Shown here in pieces: positions 1-10,270 of a DNA stretch of 64,000 nt. The stretch's first letter is position 1; each line of letters begins with the position of its first letter. Origin of the DNA: Pectinophora gossypiella (taxonomy: Eukaryota > Arthropoda > Insecta > Lepidoptera > Gelechiidae); the NCBI RefSeq assembly GCF_024362695.1, contig NC_065420.1:3380501-3444500 (forward strand). Direction: 5' to 3'. Position numbers and translations under genes: made by a program. The notes beneath the pieces were generated by a model. That model was given only the letters and a program-made list of their open reading frames with translations. It did not search any database and was not told where the DNA came from.

Positions 1-527
1 AAGGTGTTACTTTATGGGTAAGTTGCAACAGTAAATTTCAAGTTCTTTAATGTCGGTTGTAAAGCATGAAAGGGTTTAAAATTTACGTTCGAAATATAAG
101 CTGTCGATGTTAAATGCTTTAGCGCCATAAATTCAACAGCCAAGCAGCTTGAGCGCGTGAAAAATTGCAAAGTTTTTCTTTATTTTAGACCAAAGGCTCC
201 CAAAGTGTGCACCAAAAAGACTAAAGAGAGTGTGATGTGAATAAATCCTTTTGATTCTTCTCTGCATATAACGTTGGCTCACGACTATAATCCAAATTGG
301 GCTAGACAGAGGTACGATAAGCTGCAAAAGTCCATTCAGTTTCTTGCAAAGTAATAAATTAACAGGTTGCACTTAAGACCTCCGGGTTACATTTCGTTTC
401 TGTAATAGACCAAAACCACTAACAAAAATATAAATTTTATAATTTTGACAACTAATAGTTCATAATTTCGTTACTGTTTACAAATAATTTGCTGGGGTCA
501 GTGACTGAACTTTTTCTCTTTGATTGT
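1..527. other. Unassigned AT-rich stretch
   Basis: Only short chance reading frames occur here and none has a recognisable motif. No repeat copy shared with the rest of the window was noticed. Confidence 0.5.
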
Positions 528-588
528 ACATCCACCGCAAGATGAACTGAGTACCCAAGTGTAATCGACCACCATCTGTTAGACCATC
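528..588 (+). repeat. Rep-Q fragment
   Basis: The motif 'cgcaagatgaactgagtaccc' in slightly varied form recurs at 23038-23165 and 39226-39330, always followed by a segment about Y-rich 'caccatctgttag' or 'cgtgatagatg'. It is probably the decayed 3' part of a LINE; class not established. Confidence 0.4.
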
Positions 589-772
589 GTTATTTTCTCT
601 GTATCCCAAAACACCGATGCTTATTAAAGTTTTTACACCGAAAAGTCGTCAATAATAATTGTGCTATTTCATTAATTTGTATTCTTTTAATTTTATTAAG
701 TATGTGCAATAAAAAAGTATTTGATTGATTATTTAAAAAAGCCGCCGGAATACGAGCAGGACCGCGAAAAAA

Positions 773-955
773 GGACCCCAGACACTTCATACAAACAACC
801 TCGTTTTACACAGACACTACACATTGACGTTACCGTATCTACATAGGATTGAAGTCTAAACTATGTTCGAGGAGGGGTGACGTAAACCTAGCTCAGGCGC
901 TGGTGGGGAGCGGAGAGTTGCCTTTCTATACGTAGTATTATTCCTTATTCTATGC
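773..955 (+). repeat. Rep-L copy 1
   Basis: The block runs from 'cacttcatacaaa' to 'gtagtattattccttattc' and matches copies at 5640-5835 and 23962-24160. This copy lacks about 35 bp in the middle (the 'gtgtgtgtgacg' part). There is no coding potential. It is an interspersed repeat of unknown class, possibly non-autonomous. Confidence 0.6.
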
Positions 956-1147
956 CGGTAGTGGGTTCTTGTAGGCTAGATTAGATTTGAAAAAATCTTA
1001 GAGAAGTAGTTAACCTGCCTATATTAGGAATTTAGGACATACATAATAAATACATGCTCATGATATCATGCGGGACATTTAATGGGTATCCTTCCAGTAC
1101 GGGTGAAAATTCCACATAGCTCTCTCACCTCCCCCAGTAATTGTATA

Positions 1148-1260
1148 CAAGGTGTTAGTGAGGCCGCACCGAATACTGAGTAGGATGATTCAGCTCATGA
1201 GTCTGAGTTAATATCAAGTGGAATTTACCGTCCTTCGCGTCGTTTGCCGAATTCTATCAA
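1148..1260 (+). mobile_element. MITE-2 partial copy
   Basis: It carries the left arm 'aaggtgttagtga' and the internal block 'gagttaatatcaagtggaat' of MITE-2 (complete copy at 29876-30089). The right half is missing. Confidence 0.6.
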
Positions 1261-1506
1261 CCGCGAACTGAAAAAGTTTGAGAACCACTGTCTTAGACAT
1301 TTCTCTAAACGACTTTTACCGACCCCTTTTTGCCCTTTTAATTAAAAGGGCCTTTGAGGCATGCTTAAACCGTTGACCTTGTGAACGGTAGCGTTCGGAA
1401 CGATTATTTTCTCCTTTCGCATGAGATAGTGTTGCGAAATGCATTTCTAATTATTGGAGTATTTTTTCACTTTCATACGTTAGGTACCTAAACTCTTCTA
1501 GACACT

Positions 1507-1815
1507 AGCCATAGAGGCAGCCAATCAGCTCGCGACACAAAACACTTCAGGACCCCGACACCGACCCCGCCGGCGTAGTCGACGACTTCCCTCAATCAGC
1601 GCTTATCGCTATCGACCCGCTAGGGTCGATTAATTCTTTCAAATATTTTTCCTCTCAGATGACGCCCTGGGCCAAGGTTCGCGCCCAACCGGGCACCCTC
1701 AGGCCTGTTGTCTTAAACGTTGTACCGGGTGAGAGCCTTCAGCGCTCCCCATTTGTCGGGCCAAGTAGTTAATGCCACTTGCGGCAAATCTACAATAAGT
1801 CACGTCAAAAAAAAA
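1507..1815 (+). mobile_element. Rep-F copy, poly(A)-tailed retroposon end
   Basis: Rep-F is about 320 bp and ends in 'gtcacgtc' followed by an A-run, so it is the 3' part of a retroposon on this strand. Copies lie at 6644-7192, 12857-13146, 20286-20530, 26649-26875 and 33380-33613, with shorter pieces at 3216-3290, 14773-14811, 17140-17262, 36315-36405, 39076-39165 and 55440-55545. No intact reading frame is seen. Whether it is a SINE or a LINE 3' end is not settled. Confidence 0.7.
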
Positions 1816-2186
1816 AATCTTCTGGACAGATTGGCAGATATGCATTACACACATACATACATAGCGGTCAAACACATAACCCTACTTTTTCTATTGCCGC
1901 AGTCGAGTAAAAAGACCACATCTTGCTTAAATAAACTTTGTTTATTTTGTCAAAGGCCACTAAAAGCTATTAACACACTTTAAAAAGCTATGCTACATTT
2001 ACCTAAGCTTTGGATTATCTCCGAATAACTACTTACTTACCAGCTAATGTAACTTTGTAAAGAACATTAGCCTCCTTCTTTGGCAGTCGGGTAAAAAGGT
2101 TAGATTAGACCAAATATAAAGTAGTAGGCATTTGCATTTTAAAAATGGTGAGTAGCGGCTCGTCTAGAGTCATGAACTTTAAAAAA
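1816..2186. repeat. Stretch with Rep-R fragment
   Basis: At 1842-1915 the segment from 'acacatacatacata' to 'agtcgagtaaaaa' matches 41367-41430, and a shorter echo lies near 2083-2098. It looks like a LINE 3' end. The remainder is unassigned. Confidence 0.4.
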
Positions 2187-2283
2187 AAAACACTTTATTG
2201 CACAAAACATTTATAGGATAAACTTTTTCTAAGGTGGGCAAAGGCGGCCTTACGCCAAGAGTGATCTCTTCCAGACAACCTTC
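2187..2283 (-). mobile_element. LINE-2 3' end
   Basis: Read on the minus strand it ends in 'tgcaataaagtg' and begins with the 'ggttgtctggaag' block shared with LINE-2 copies at 3392-3803, 44070-44208, 51000-51130, 61490-61640 and 63041-63165. The hairpin part is diverged here. Confidence 0.65.
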
Positions 2284-2320
2284 GGCGTACACTTGTACTT
2301 TGTGTTTTAGCATGTGTAAA

Positions 2321-2440
2321 ATCATGGTAGTCCTGTTCGACGTAATTTAGGTACTTACACCGTACGCACGGGTACGATTCCCGGCTCAGATACAAAACCA
2401 GTAAAGTCGAATTTATGAGTTTGAATCCGAGTTTAAACAC
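2321..2440 (+). mobile_element. SINE-E-like copy (no MITE insertion)
   Basis: It contains 'gggtacgattcccggctc', which resembles a tRNA B box, followed by 'gtaaagtcgaatttatgag'. It is a paralogue of 2530-2757 but lacks the MITE-1 found there, so it shows the empty site. Confidence 0.55.
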
Positions 2441-2556
2441 AGATAATTTTTATCACGTGGTTACAAAAAATTGTGCCCAAAGTACCAACAGGCTGGCTAC
2501 CTATTACTAGCAATACTATTGGACCTAAGATGGTCCTGTTCGGCGTGACTTAGGTA

Positions 2557-2698
2557 CGGTCACGAGCATTAATATACATACACTTTGGTACCATGTCACA
2601 TTAACTTTTTTGACAAATTGAACTGTAAGTCTCACCAAATGTCAAATATGTTAGTGCGACAGAGTCCTAAAGTGGGTACATTATATTGCTCATGATTG
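2557..2698 (+). mobile_element. MITE-1 copy 1, TA-flanked
   Basis: This 142-bp element has imperfect inverted repeats through almost its whole length: the left end CGGTCACGAGCA mirrors the right end TGCTCATGATTG. It is flanked by TA at 2555-2556 and 2699-2700. The TA target and CAGT-like ends fit a mariner/Tc1-mobilised non-autonomous element. It sits inside a SINE-E-like repeat. Confidence 0.85.
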
Positions 2699-2757
2699 TA
2701 CATCGTACACACGGTTACGATTCCCGGCTCAGAAACAAAACCAGTAAAGTCGAATTT
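2699..2757 (+). mobile_element. SINE-E-like copy, right part
   Basis: It continues the repeat interrupted by MITE-1, with 'ggttacgattcccggctc' (B-box-like) and 'ccagtaaagtcgaattta'. It runs directly into the TACA microsatellite end of a LINE-6 copy. Confidence 0.5.
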
Positions 2758-3028
2758 ACATACATACATACATACATAAACTCACGCCCGCAATCCCAAA
2801 TGGGGTGGGCAGAGCCACAAGTAATCAAAGACAACTTGCAGCCACTGTTGATACGAAGTCCTAAGATGGATATGATGAACCTTATGGTGATAAGGGATCA
2901 GCCTATTGCCCATAACATTAGTCCATCATGTTAGAGGACGCAATCCCTCTGTCGGTTTTTACGACATGCCCGGGAAGACAAGCAGCTGAACGTGTTCTAT
3001 GTTTTTTATTTGCTCCCAGAACAGCATA
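2757..3028 (-). mobile_element. LINE-6 3' end
   Basis: Read on the minus strand it ends in a (TATG)n tail after 'gggcgtgagttt'. The same 270 bp recurs at 46919-47195 (plus) and its last 170 bp at 24161-24332 (minus). The sequence carries no clear reading frame and is probably a LINE 3' untranslated region. Confidence 0.65.
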
Positions 3029-3215
3029 GAAGCAAAAGTCGAATTTATGAGTTTGAATTCGTGTTTAGATCACATATATTCAAATTCAAAATATTTATTT
3101 CGGAAACTAGTCCATATTTAGTTAGTAACAAAAAGCTTAACCTAGTATTAGTAACAGATTCGAAAGACGACAACATAAAAATAAACTACATGAAGCCGGC
3201 CCACATCACCTTTCT

Positions 3216-3290
3216 TTTTTTCTTTTTTTTTGTGACCTAGTGTAGATTTTCCGCAGATGGAATTAACTACTTGGCCGGACAAATGGGGGC
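3216..3290 (-). mobile_element. Rep-F 3' fragment
   Basis: The T-run plus 'gtagattttccgcagatgg' and 'cttggccggacaaatgggg' are the poly(A) end of Rep-F in reverse. Confidence 0.6.
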
Positions 3291-3391
3291 CCGAATCACC
3301 TAAGCCGCGGGCAGCTATGTAACAGCGTGCAATCGCACCCAGCGGTTCAGTAGAGGTTACAAAAATTTGTGCCCAGAGTACCAATAGGCTG

Positions 3392-3803
3392 TGGAATTCT
3401 CTGCCACCCTCTATTAGACAAGCCAAATCCTTGCATATTTTTCAAAATCTTCTTCGTTATTATTATGAACGTCAGTGTGGTTACTCATAAATTATTATTT
3501 TGTGTGTACTATTTATATAAGTAGGTATATATGTTAGGTTATGTATATAGGTTAGGTATATGTTATATTTGTAAGTATGTTATATATATAAATATTTATT
3601 TGCATGTATTTTATTGGTAAAATTGTACTTTATTGGTAATAAGTTGTACTTATAGTTTGTACCCGCAATCTTTCAATTATTATTTTTTACATTTTACCTC
3701 ACCTTATGGTTGCCTGGAAGAAATCGCTTTAAGCGATAAGCTTTTTGTAATTATTTATTTTTAGTTTGGTGCAATAAAGTGTATTTGTATTGTATTGTAT
3801 TGT
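3392..3803 (+). mobile_element. LINE-2, 5'-truncated with C-terminal codons
   Basis: A reading frame of 32 codons (WNSLPPSIRQAKSLHIF and on, stop 3488-3490) is the typical C-terminal end of CR1/jockey-superfamily reverse transcriptase proteins. It is followed by a 3' untranslated region with a hairpin at 3723-3737, 'gcaataaagtg' and an (ATTGT)n tail. It is flanked by the 8-bp duplication 'ataggctg' (3384-3391 and 3804-3811). The element is dead through 5' truncation. Confidence 0.8.
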
Positions 3804-3811
3804 ATAGGCTG

Positions 3812-4159
3812 GCTACCTATTACAAGCAATACTATTAGACAAACGGACAAACGCAAAAAAGTTTTAGTGGTATTAATCGGAAGCCATCTCTGTACACAAT
3901 CAGAAAAGTACTTTATATCCATTTTTCGTTCCATTAAAAAATATCAAACATTTTTGTTTTATTTGATCGAAACATTTATTTGCGCCACTCAAGGCGTTTC
4001 AAAAGAAAAAATCATCAAAATCGGTCCAGTCCCTGGCAAGTTAGAAGTGGAACCCTCCATTGACTCCACTATATTACTGATATAGCAGGCGAGGAATGGG
4101 CGTATATACTATAGACATCTGCCAACCCCTTCAGAGACACAAGCGTCATGTTATGTTAT
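3812..4159. other. Unassigned stretch
   Basis: The first 40 bp continue the repeat split by LINE-2, since 2487-2530 carries the same 'ggctacctattac' sequence uninterrupted. A 96-codon open frame ending at 4085 begins in the LINE tail and has no recognisable motif; I do not call it a gene. Confidence 0.4.
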
Positions 4160-4290
4160 CTTCTTCTTCTATCGTGTGGGTTGTGAGGTGGATTACCAAC
4201 CCCACTAACCCTGGTGTCAGGGTTATTATTGAGCCGCCATAGGTCCCTGACATGACACATGTAACGATTACGTACTTACATCAGTGTAAT
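4160..4290 (-). mobile_element. SINE-A 3' half
   Basis: It begins with the tail 'cttcttctatcgtgtgggtt' in reverse orientation and includes the 'accctggtgtcagggtt' hairpin. The tRNA-like head and the core are missing. Confidence 0.8.
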
Positions 4291-4380
4291 AACCGATGTT
4301 ATCTTTATTGCGAGAAGTTAAATAGTTCACTCATGTGTTGGTGCTTAATAATATTGTATAAGTACTTATATTAATGGGAG

Positions 4381-4672
4381 AGGAGCTCGGTGCCGCAGCG
4401 GTCAACGCGCTCGGTCTGCGATTGTTGAAGTTAAGCAACTTTCGCAAAGGCCGGTCATAGGATGGGTGCCACAAAAAAAAAGTTTTCATCTCAAGCTCCT
4501 CCGTGCTTCGGAAGGCACGTTAAGCCGTTGGTCCCGGCTACATTAGCAGTCGTTAATAACCATCAATCCGCACTGGGCCCGCGTGATGGTTTAGGGCCCG
4601 ATCTCCCTATCCATCCATAGGGAAGGCCCGTGCCCCAGCAGTGGGGACGTTAATGGGCTGGTGATGATGATA
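4381..4672 (+). mobile_element. SINE-D copy 1
   Basis: It has a tRNA-like head ('ggtgccgcagcggtcaacgc', A-box-like), then the shared SINE core 'cgtgcttcggaaggcacg', then a tail ending in 'gccccagcagtggggacg' and GATGATGAT. Other copies lie at 48636-48930 and 61168-61455. The tail mimics the end of the LINE-4 reading frame. Confidence 0.85.
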
Positions 4673-4795
4673 TTAAAGTAAAATCAGACGTAGTTATTAG
4701 GATATAAGCCGAATCCTAAAGATATTTTTGGCCTTGATAGGTGGTTTAACAGAAAGCTAGATGAGGTGTGGGTACTTAGTTTACCTTGCAGTGTA

Positions 4796-4937
4796 CGGTC
4801 ACGAGCATTAATATGTATACACTTTGGTACCATGTCACATTAACTTTTGTGACAAATTGAACTGTAAGTCTCACTAAATGTCAAATGTGTTAGTGCGACA
4901 GAGTCCTAAAGTGGGTACATTATATTGCTCATGACTG
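4796..4937 (+). mobile_element. MITE-1 copy 2
   Basis: It is 142 bp and TA-flanked (4794-4795 and 4938-4939), with end CGGTCACGAGCA and internal block 'gttagtgcgacagagtcc'. It is nearly identical to copy 1, so it is probably young. Confidence 0.85.
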
Positions 4938-4939
4938 TA

Positions 4940-5639
4940 CATACATCTGACAACTCTAATTGAGATATAGTCGTCACCTTATGCTGTTTTGTGACATAGT
5001 TTTATGCCAGAAAAGATAATCAAACCATGTTTTGACCTTCAAAATTGAAAGTCTAAGTACAACATTGAGAAAATTCCATTGTAAGATAATATTTATCAAT
5101 AGTTCGCAACAACTCAGAAGTAAAATAATAATCTTTTGTTTTTACTACGCTCAACTTGCCTTAAATATATAATATTCCAGAGAATACACATTAGAACAAT
5201 GAACAAAGTAATTGAATTATACTCAACTGGATAAAAGTTACAGTTTGATTAACGGTAAATGTCTAACTTATACCAAGATAATTGAACTTCTATATCTAAC
5301 AAACTTCTTAATGAAAAGTAAACACTAATAAGCTGATGAGGTTATGTGCGCTGGCTGGATGAACTAGGCTTTCAACTGCTTATAAGCCTAGGAATGCTAC
5401 AGTACGTAACCGAAAATGAAACTATCGGATATCCGAAATAAAAGTTTATCCAAAACCATAACCGAAACCGATATAAATGTTCGGATAATTTCGGATAAGG
5501 CCGAGTTTAAAAATGACATGATATGACAGATTTTTGTCTCTGCCCAACCAAACCAACACCGTGGGCTTTACAAAACGTAACATAAAACCATAGACCTCAT
5601 ATAACAAATAGACAACTAATATCTGTAAAACATCGGCGC
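4940..5639. other. Unassigned AT-rich stretch
   Basis: At 5425-5500 there are repeated CGGATA/TATCCG words that recur at 6020-6100 on the other side of Rep-L. This suggests a diffuse low-complexity array. No gene is supported. Confidence 0.4.
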
Positions 5640-5835
5640 ACATTGTCACTTCATACAAAATACCTCGTTTTACACAGTCACTACACGTTGACTTTATCGT
5701 ACACGCGAATCTGTGTGTGTGACTTCTGACGCCAAACGACTTAACACTAAAGTAAGATGACAACCCCCCCTCCCCCTTGGGGTGAGGAAAAACTAGAGTC
5801 GCCGTTCTATGCGTAGTATTATTCCTTATTCATAG
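5640..5835 (+). repeat. Rep-L copy 2
   Basis: It starts at 'cacttcatacaaaatacctcg' (slightly varied) and ends at 'agtattattccttatt'. It contains the 'gtgtgtgtgac' block missing from copy 1. Short frames through it are chance. Confidence 0.6.
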
Positions 5836-6643
5836 TGTCCTGTTTAAGGACACGTAACTCAAAGAAGACACAAAATTGCAACATAATGGTTTATTCGTCG
5901 GTAACAGACTGACGGTACAAATCGACACTTTAAAAAAAATCTATTGCGGTCTACCCTCAGATACCGCACATAGATAAAATCAAATCATTTACCTATTTAT
6001 GTTTTACTTTTATTATTACTTAAAAATCTTGTATCCGTAACCGAAGGTAATGGAAATATATCGGATAAGGAGACAATTATCGGACACAGGTAAAAAAGTC
6101 AATTTCGAAACTGCATATGCATAACATCCCTGAAGGGCTAACTGATAAAATTAACTGACAATATTTTTTGTCTGAAATTTGTCTTCCGATTAATTGTGGC
6201 CACCACGAAAAACATTTTTTTATATGCCTCATTTTATATACCCATCTAATAGATTGATGACTGTTCCTAAACTCCCAACGCGAATGAAACTAATATAACG
6301 AAAAGGGAAACTCATCAAATCAAGGGAACGGTCCAACAAAAAGCAGCGGGGAAGCAGTCGAATAAATCTTTTTTTCTTCTTCTTCTAAAACTCGTAACAA
6401 TTGAAACAAAAGTAAATTATGGACCGGGCTACCGGCGAAGGAATTATGAAAGAATCGGCTAAGGCGCGACACAGGCGGTGCGATCGGACATCGCTTCTCA
6501 AAACTTGTTATTTTTCTTGAACTTTTTAATATAGAGAAATAGTTTTTTATCTTCTCCGTTGAAGTTTCAAACTTCTATGTAGTATTCGCAGTAGTAATTA
6601 AGAAGATGTTGCTAACAGTCTACTGTTCGAAGTTTTTTCTTTT
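5836..6643. other. Unassigned stretch
   Basis: The CGGATA words at 6020-6100 echo 5425-5500. Otherwise AT-rich with no frame or repeat copy that I can support. Confidence 0.4.
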
Positions 6644-6840
6644 CTTTTTTGACGTGACTTATTGTAGATTCGCCGCAGATGGCATTAACTAGGTACTTGG
6701 TCCGAGCGCTGAAGACTCTCACCCGGTACAACGTTTAAGACAACAGGCCTGAATGTGCCCAGTTGGGCGCGAACCTCGGCTCAGGGCGTCGTCTGAGGGA
6801 AAAAATATTTGAAAGAATTAATCGACCCTAGTGAGTCGAT

Positions 6841-7140
6841 TAAGAAATAATGGGAGTGAGTTGAAGAAAAGAGAACCATATTGAAGACTATAGAGAACCG
6901 GAAAGGAAATATGATTGGCCACCTGATACGACACGATTCATTTATAACAAACATTATAGAAGGAAAAATTGAAGGGAAGAGAGGAAGGGGTAGACCTAGG
7001 ATAACATTTATGAAACAAATAAAAGAGAAGGTGCAGGTCGTGTCGTATCGGGAGGTGAAGGTTTTGGCGGGAAGAAGAGAGGAATGGCGGTTACCCCACC
7101 GACAAGAGCGCAGCTCTTAAATAGAGAGAGAGAGAGAGAG
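6841..7140 (+). pseudogene. LINE-3 (RTE-like) C-terminal fragment
   Basis: A frame ending at 7120 carries GHLIRHD and, downstream, GKRGRGRPR, the pattern found near the C-terminus of RTE-type endonuclease-reverse transcriptases. The stop codon is followed almost at once by (AG)n, as in RTE elements with very short 3' ends. It is 5'-truncated. Compared with the copy at 19752-19955 it lacks about 20 bp around 7029. It is a relic, not a host gene. Confidence 0.75.
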
Positions 7141-7141
7141 A
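7120..7141 (+). repeat. (AG)n tail of LINE-3
   Basis: A dinucleotide run follows the LINE-3 stop codon and is also present, shorter, at 19940-19949. Confidence 0.8.
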
Positions 7142-7192
7142 GTGGGTCGATAGCGATAAGCGCTGATTGAGGGAAATCGTCAACCACACGTT

Positions 7193-7496
7193 AGACGGAA
7201 CGACAAAAAATAATAGTAAAGTGAGGGTAGTTACACCTACAGCACCTTCGCAATAACAACCACTCGTTGCGCCAGTCATCTCGTGACCACGGTCGGTGCG
7301 ACTCGGCCCAAACGTCGGGGAAACAAAATTAATAAGGTTAACGAATTTTGTACAAACAAATAAATCCAGTGATTAACAAATTCAAATCGGAATATCGCGA
7401 GTTATCGTCGGACGTATCTGTGGACACTGTGAGTGTTGTGTGCATCCTACAAAAAAAAGAAATGACCAGGACACGCCGCGCCACTCTTCCAGTGGC
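7193..7496. other. Unassigned stretch
   Basis: It is somewhat richer in G+C than its surroundings (7245-7320). Open frames of up to 68 codons lack recognisable motifs. Confidence 0.35.
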
Positions 7497-7560
7497 GACA
7501 GTCATCACCATCCCCCTAACATTATCCCGTTTTTCACAGGGTCCGCTTACCTAACTCAGG
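7497..7560 (-). mobile_element. SINE-C tail fragment
   Basis: The segment 'cgtttttcacagggtccgc' followed by 'ttacctaa' is the reversed 3' end of SINE-C. Confidence 0.65.
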
Positions 7561-7687
7561 TTAGGTACATAATAAGTAACGTCGCGTATACGCTGGCACG
7601 ACGACGACGCCGCTCGAAAGACGCTAGTGTGGTGGGTCTCTTAATCGCACATTATTTATTATGTGAAATAAGACAGATAAACTTAAC

Positions 7688-8004
7688 AACCTCCGTTGTC
7701 TAGTGGTTAGAGCGTTAGGGTCACATTACCGATGTCGACTCCCTATGATATTGTCGAAATCACTTTGTGAGACTGACCTTTGTTTGGAACATTGCAGGCT
7801 TGAATCACCTGATTGTCCGAGAAAGTAAGATAATTCCGTGCTTCAGAGGGCACGTTAAACTGTTGGCCCCAGTTATTAGCCGTGAAAAAGCTCCACCAAC
7901 CCGCAGTGGAGCAGCGTGGTGAAATATGCTCTATACCCCCTCCGGTGTATTGGGGGGGAGGCGTGTGCCCAGCAGTGGGAAGTATATAGGGTGTTTATGT
8001 CATG
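7688..8004 (+). mobile_element. SINE-B copy, diverged
   Basis: It has the head 'cctccgttgtctagtggtta', the core 'cgtgcttcagagggcacgtt' and the tail 'gcccagcagtgggaag'. Many substitutions, including loss of the canonical B box, indicate an old copy. Confidence 0.8.
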
Positions 8005-8006
8005 AC

Positions 8007-8815
8007 AGACACACGGTTTATAGGTTTACTGTATCAAAGATTCGGTCAATGTTCGTGTGTTTCCAGCCCTTATTCGTAATATTATATTATATATGCCACG
8101 TCTAACTCGATTCTGAGGGCACGGAGTCTTTGTTATTTCTGATCGTCCCTCGAATTTTCTCTTTAGGTTTTTACTTCCAATTTATTCAATGTAAGCACGT
8201 CTGGAAAAACCAACGAAAATAATAGGATTCCCTCCTTTACTCGAGCAACTAGAATAACACGATCCAACTGAGAGTCTCGGAAACATTCACAAAGAAAACA
8301 AAGACTGTTTGTATTAGAATTAAAATGCTTTTGTACGTTTTGCGGTTAAGAAATATGATATATGTATATATCAGTAAATGTTTACGCAATTTTAATGACA
8401 CCGATGTTTACTTTTTGCTGTGGTGCTTTTTTCGTGGAGATGGGACGTTAACTGCAGAATATAATTCAAATCGCACACAACAACTCTACTGCGTGAGCGC
8501 TTTCATACATCCCCTTATGTTTGAATTAACCGCGCGATGCGCCGATTCTTTCCGCGCTGTTTACAGCAACAACGTCGTTAGTTACAGTTTTACGGTTACT
8601 TTATTAATTGGTTTCAATAACCAACCCAACTAACCAAACTGCCATAATGAAAAGTAATTGAGAATGCAAGTTTTCCGTACAGAATCACTGAATATTCCAG
8701 GACTACGGTCCAATAATCTTTATTGGAGTTTGGTTGCAAAGTTGTGCTATAAGTTCGTTAGAGCGTTTTAATTTTGTTAGATGAAACATCTGTACTTTGA
8801 AGATAGTTACAATTG
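8007..8815. other. Unassigned stretch
   Basis: The longest frame is 102 codons (8325-8633) and has neither a recognisable domain nor a compositional signature. No repeat copy was noticed. Confidence 0.4.
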
Positions 8816-9078
8816 TAAAGAATTTGTTTTCGAATTCATGTTTGAATCAGAAATGATTATCACGTGCTCAGCGGTGCAGGAAAACATCGTGAGGAAAACC
8901 CACATTCCCGAGAAATGCCTTTCGGAGGTATGTGACCTAACCTGTGTTGGGCTGGTTTTCAGTCAGAGTTTAGTAGAGGTTTAGTAGAGGAGTTGAGTAG
9001 AGGTTTTCGCTTAAAAACCAGTCCTGTAAAATCTTCAGGTTAGGTAAGTAAACCGGAATAACGCTAGGGTGATGATGG
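8816..9078 (+). mobile_element. SINE-C headless copy
   Basis: It matches SINE-C from 'gttttcgaattcatgtttg' to 'aacgctagggtgatgatgg'. At 8966-9005 a short tandem expansion of 'gtttagtagagg' replaces the normal 'ccttcgcgggttggaaggtc' part. Confidence 0.75.
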
Positions 9079-10208
9079 TCATAACATTTCCTAAGTACCC
9101 GGTAATGCTTGGTCGGACAAATGGGACACCTGACTAGTGATATCTTGCACCGATTGCTACAATTTGCCTAAAGAGTCAATGGCGGTAATAAACGAACTCT
9201 TTTTACAAAATAATTAAATATTTTTCGTCCGGAAACTTTGTCGTATAAAACGACAAATCTTTCCTAATTGCTTTTTCAAACAGTCGACAAAGTATCCATC
9301 AATAAACACACGGACACAGTACTTATGTAATTTCCAAATGCAATAAAAACTTTTCCCCATCGGAGTTATAATTCATAACGATTTGGAAGGGTCCTCTGTA
9401 AATAAGGGCCTGGCCTTGTCCCCCAAAAGTTTTCCAAAACGCAAAGACTTGGAATTATACCGGGTCCCCCAATTAGGAGTTTGGATCGGTTCACTCTACT
9501 ATATTATGTGTGGAAAGTAACAGATTGGGTTCATTTTGAGACAGAGTTATTATTTATGCTTTTTATTCATAATCGTAGCACAGAATGAAGAATATAACTA
9601 CGTATAGAACGGTAACTCAGCCCCGCATCAATTCATATCGGTACGCCGACATCAATTACTGATCTACGATTCAAACAAGAATTTACCGGTATAAACATAG
9701 AGTGAGAGTGACGGAAAATACGCAAGAATTTAATCAAAACGCCTGTCTAAAAGTATAAAGGTTCTTTGCCAGATCATAACAGTTCAATCACTCGAATGTA
9801 ACTAGTAGCGAATAAAAATTGACGAATGGCAAATAGCAGTGGGTACAAAACGACAGAATTCCCTGGAGTGCGCCATGGAAATAGAATCGAAACATCACGA
9901 ACCGGTTATGAGTACTACACACGGTTCGACCGAATTTGCATGTTGGGTGGAAAGCGAATAATTCGAATTAGGAAAGGCAATACAACCACGCCAATACTGA
10001 GCAACTGTAATGCTTGGTGTCTTTGAATTGTTTTGCGTTAATGTGACAGTTCTTATATAAAAACAGAGACTTGAGCATGATCTTGAGGGCAGTCTCAGCT
10101 GAGATTAATTTGACTGCTAGTAACTTTTCGCGTACATTCCAAATTCGATTTCTGATTTGGTTTTGTTTGTGGCATTTTACATATTCTAATTACATTTTTC
10201 TGTTTCAG
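9079..10208. other. Unassigned stretch ending in a splice-like signal
   Basis: Only short frames, the largest 66 codons at 9826-10026 with no recognisable motif. It ends at the pyrimidine tract and CAG described in the next entry. Confidence 0.35.
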
Positions 10209-10270
10209 GTATGTAACAAGATTGGAATTAAACTTTAGTGGAACATCTTTTATAGCGTCTCTATGTAAGT
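10190..10270 (+). promoter_or_regulatory. Candidate recursive splice site or 56-bp exon
   Basis: The sequence 'tttttctgtttcag' (AG at 10207-10208) is followed directly by 'gtatgtaa', a good 5' splice site. This is the arrangement of zero-length-exon recursive splice points in long insect introns. A second reading is a 56-bp exon, 10209-10264, ending before 'gtaagt'. One of its frames is open (YVTRLELNFSGTSFIASL). Both readings are inference; chance occurrence cannot be excluded. Confidence 0.3.

Larger units (their letters stand above)
6644..7192 (-). mobile_element. Rep-F copy split by a LINE-3 insertion
   Basis: Rep-F occupies 6644-6840 and resumes at about 7141-7192 (part of the flanking duplication). 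The two halves join exactly at the consensus 'cctagtgggtcgatagcg'. The duplicated target is 'agtgagtcgat' at 6830-6840 and 'agtgggtcgat' at 7141-7151, 11 bp with one mismatch. Confidence 0.75.

Noticed and set aside
5420..6100. Satellite array of CGGATA words
   Set aside because: The words are scattered and diverged, with no regular period.
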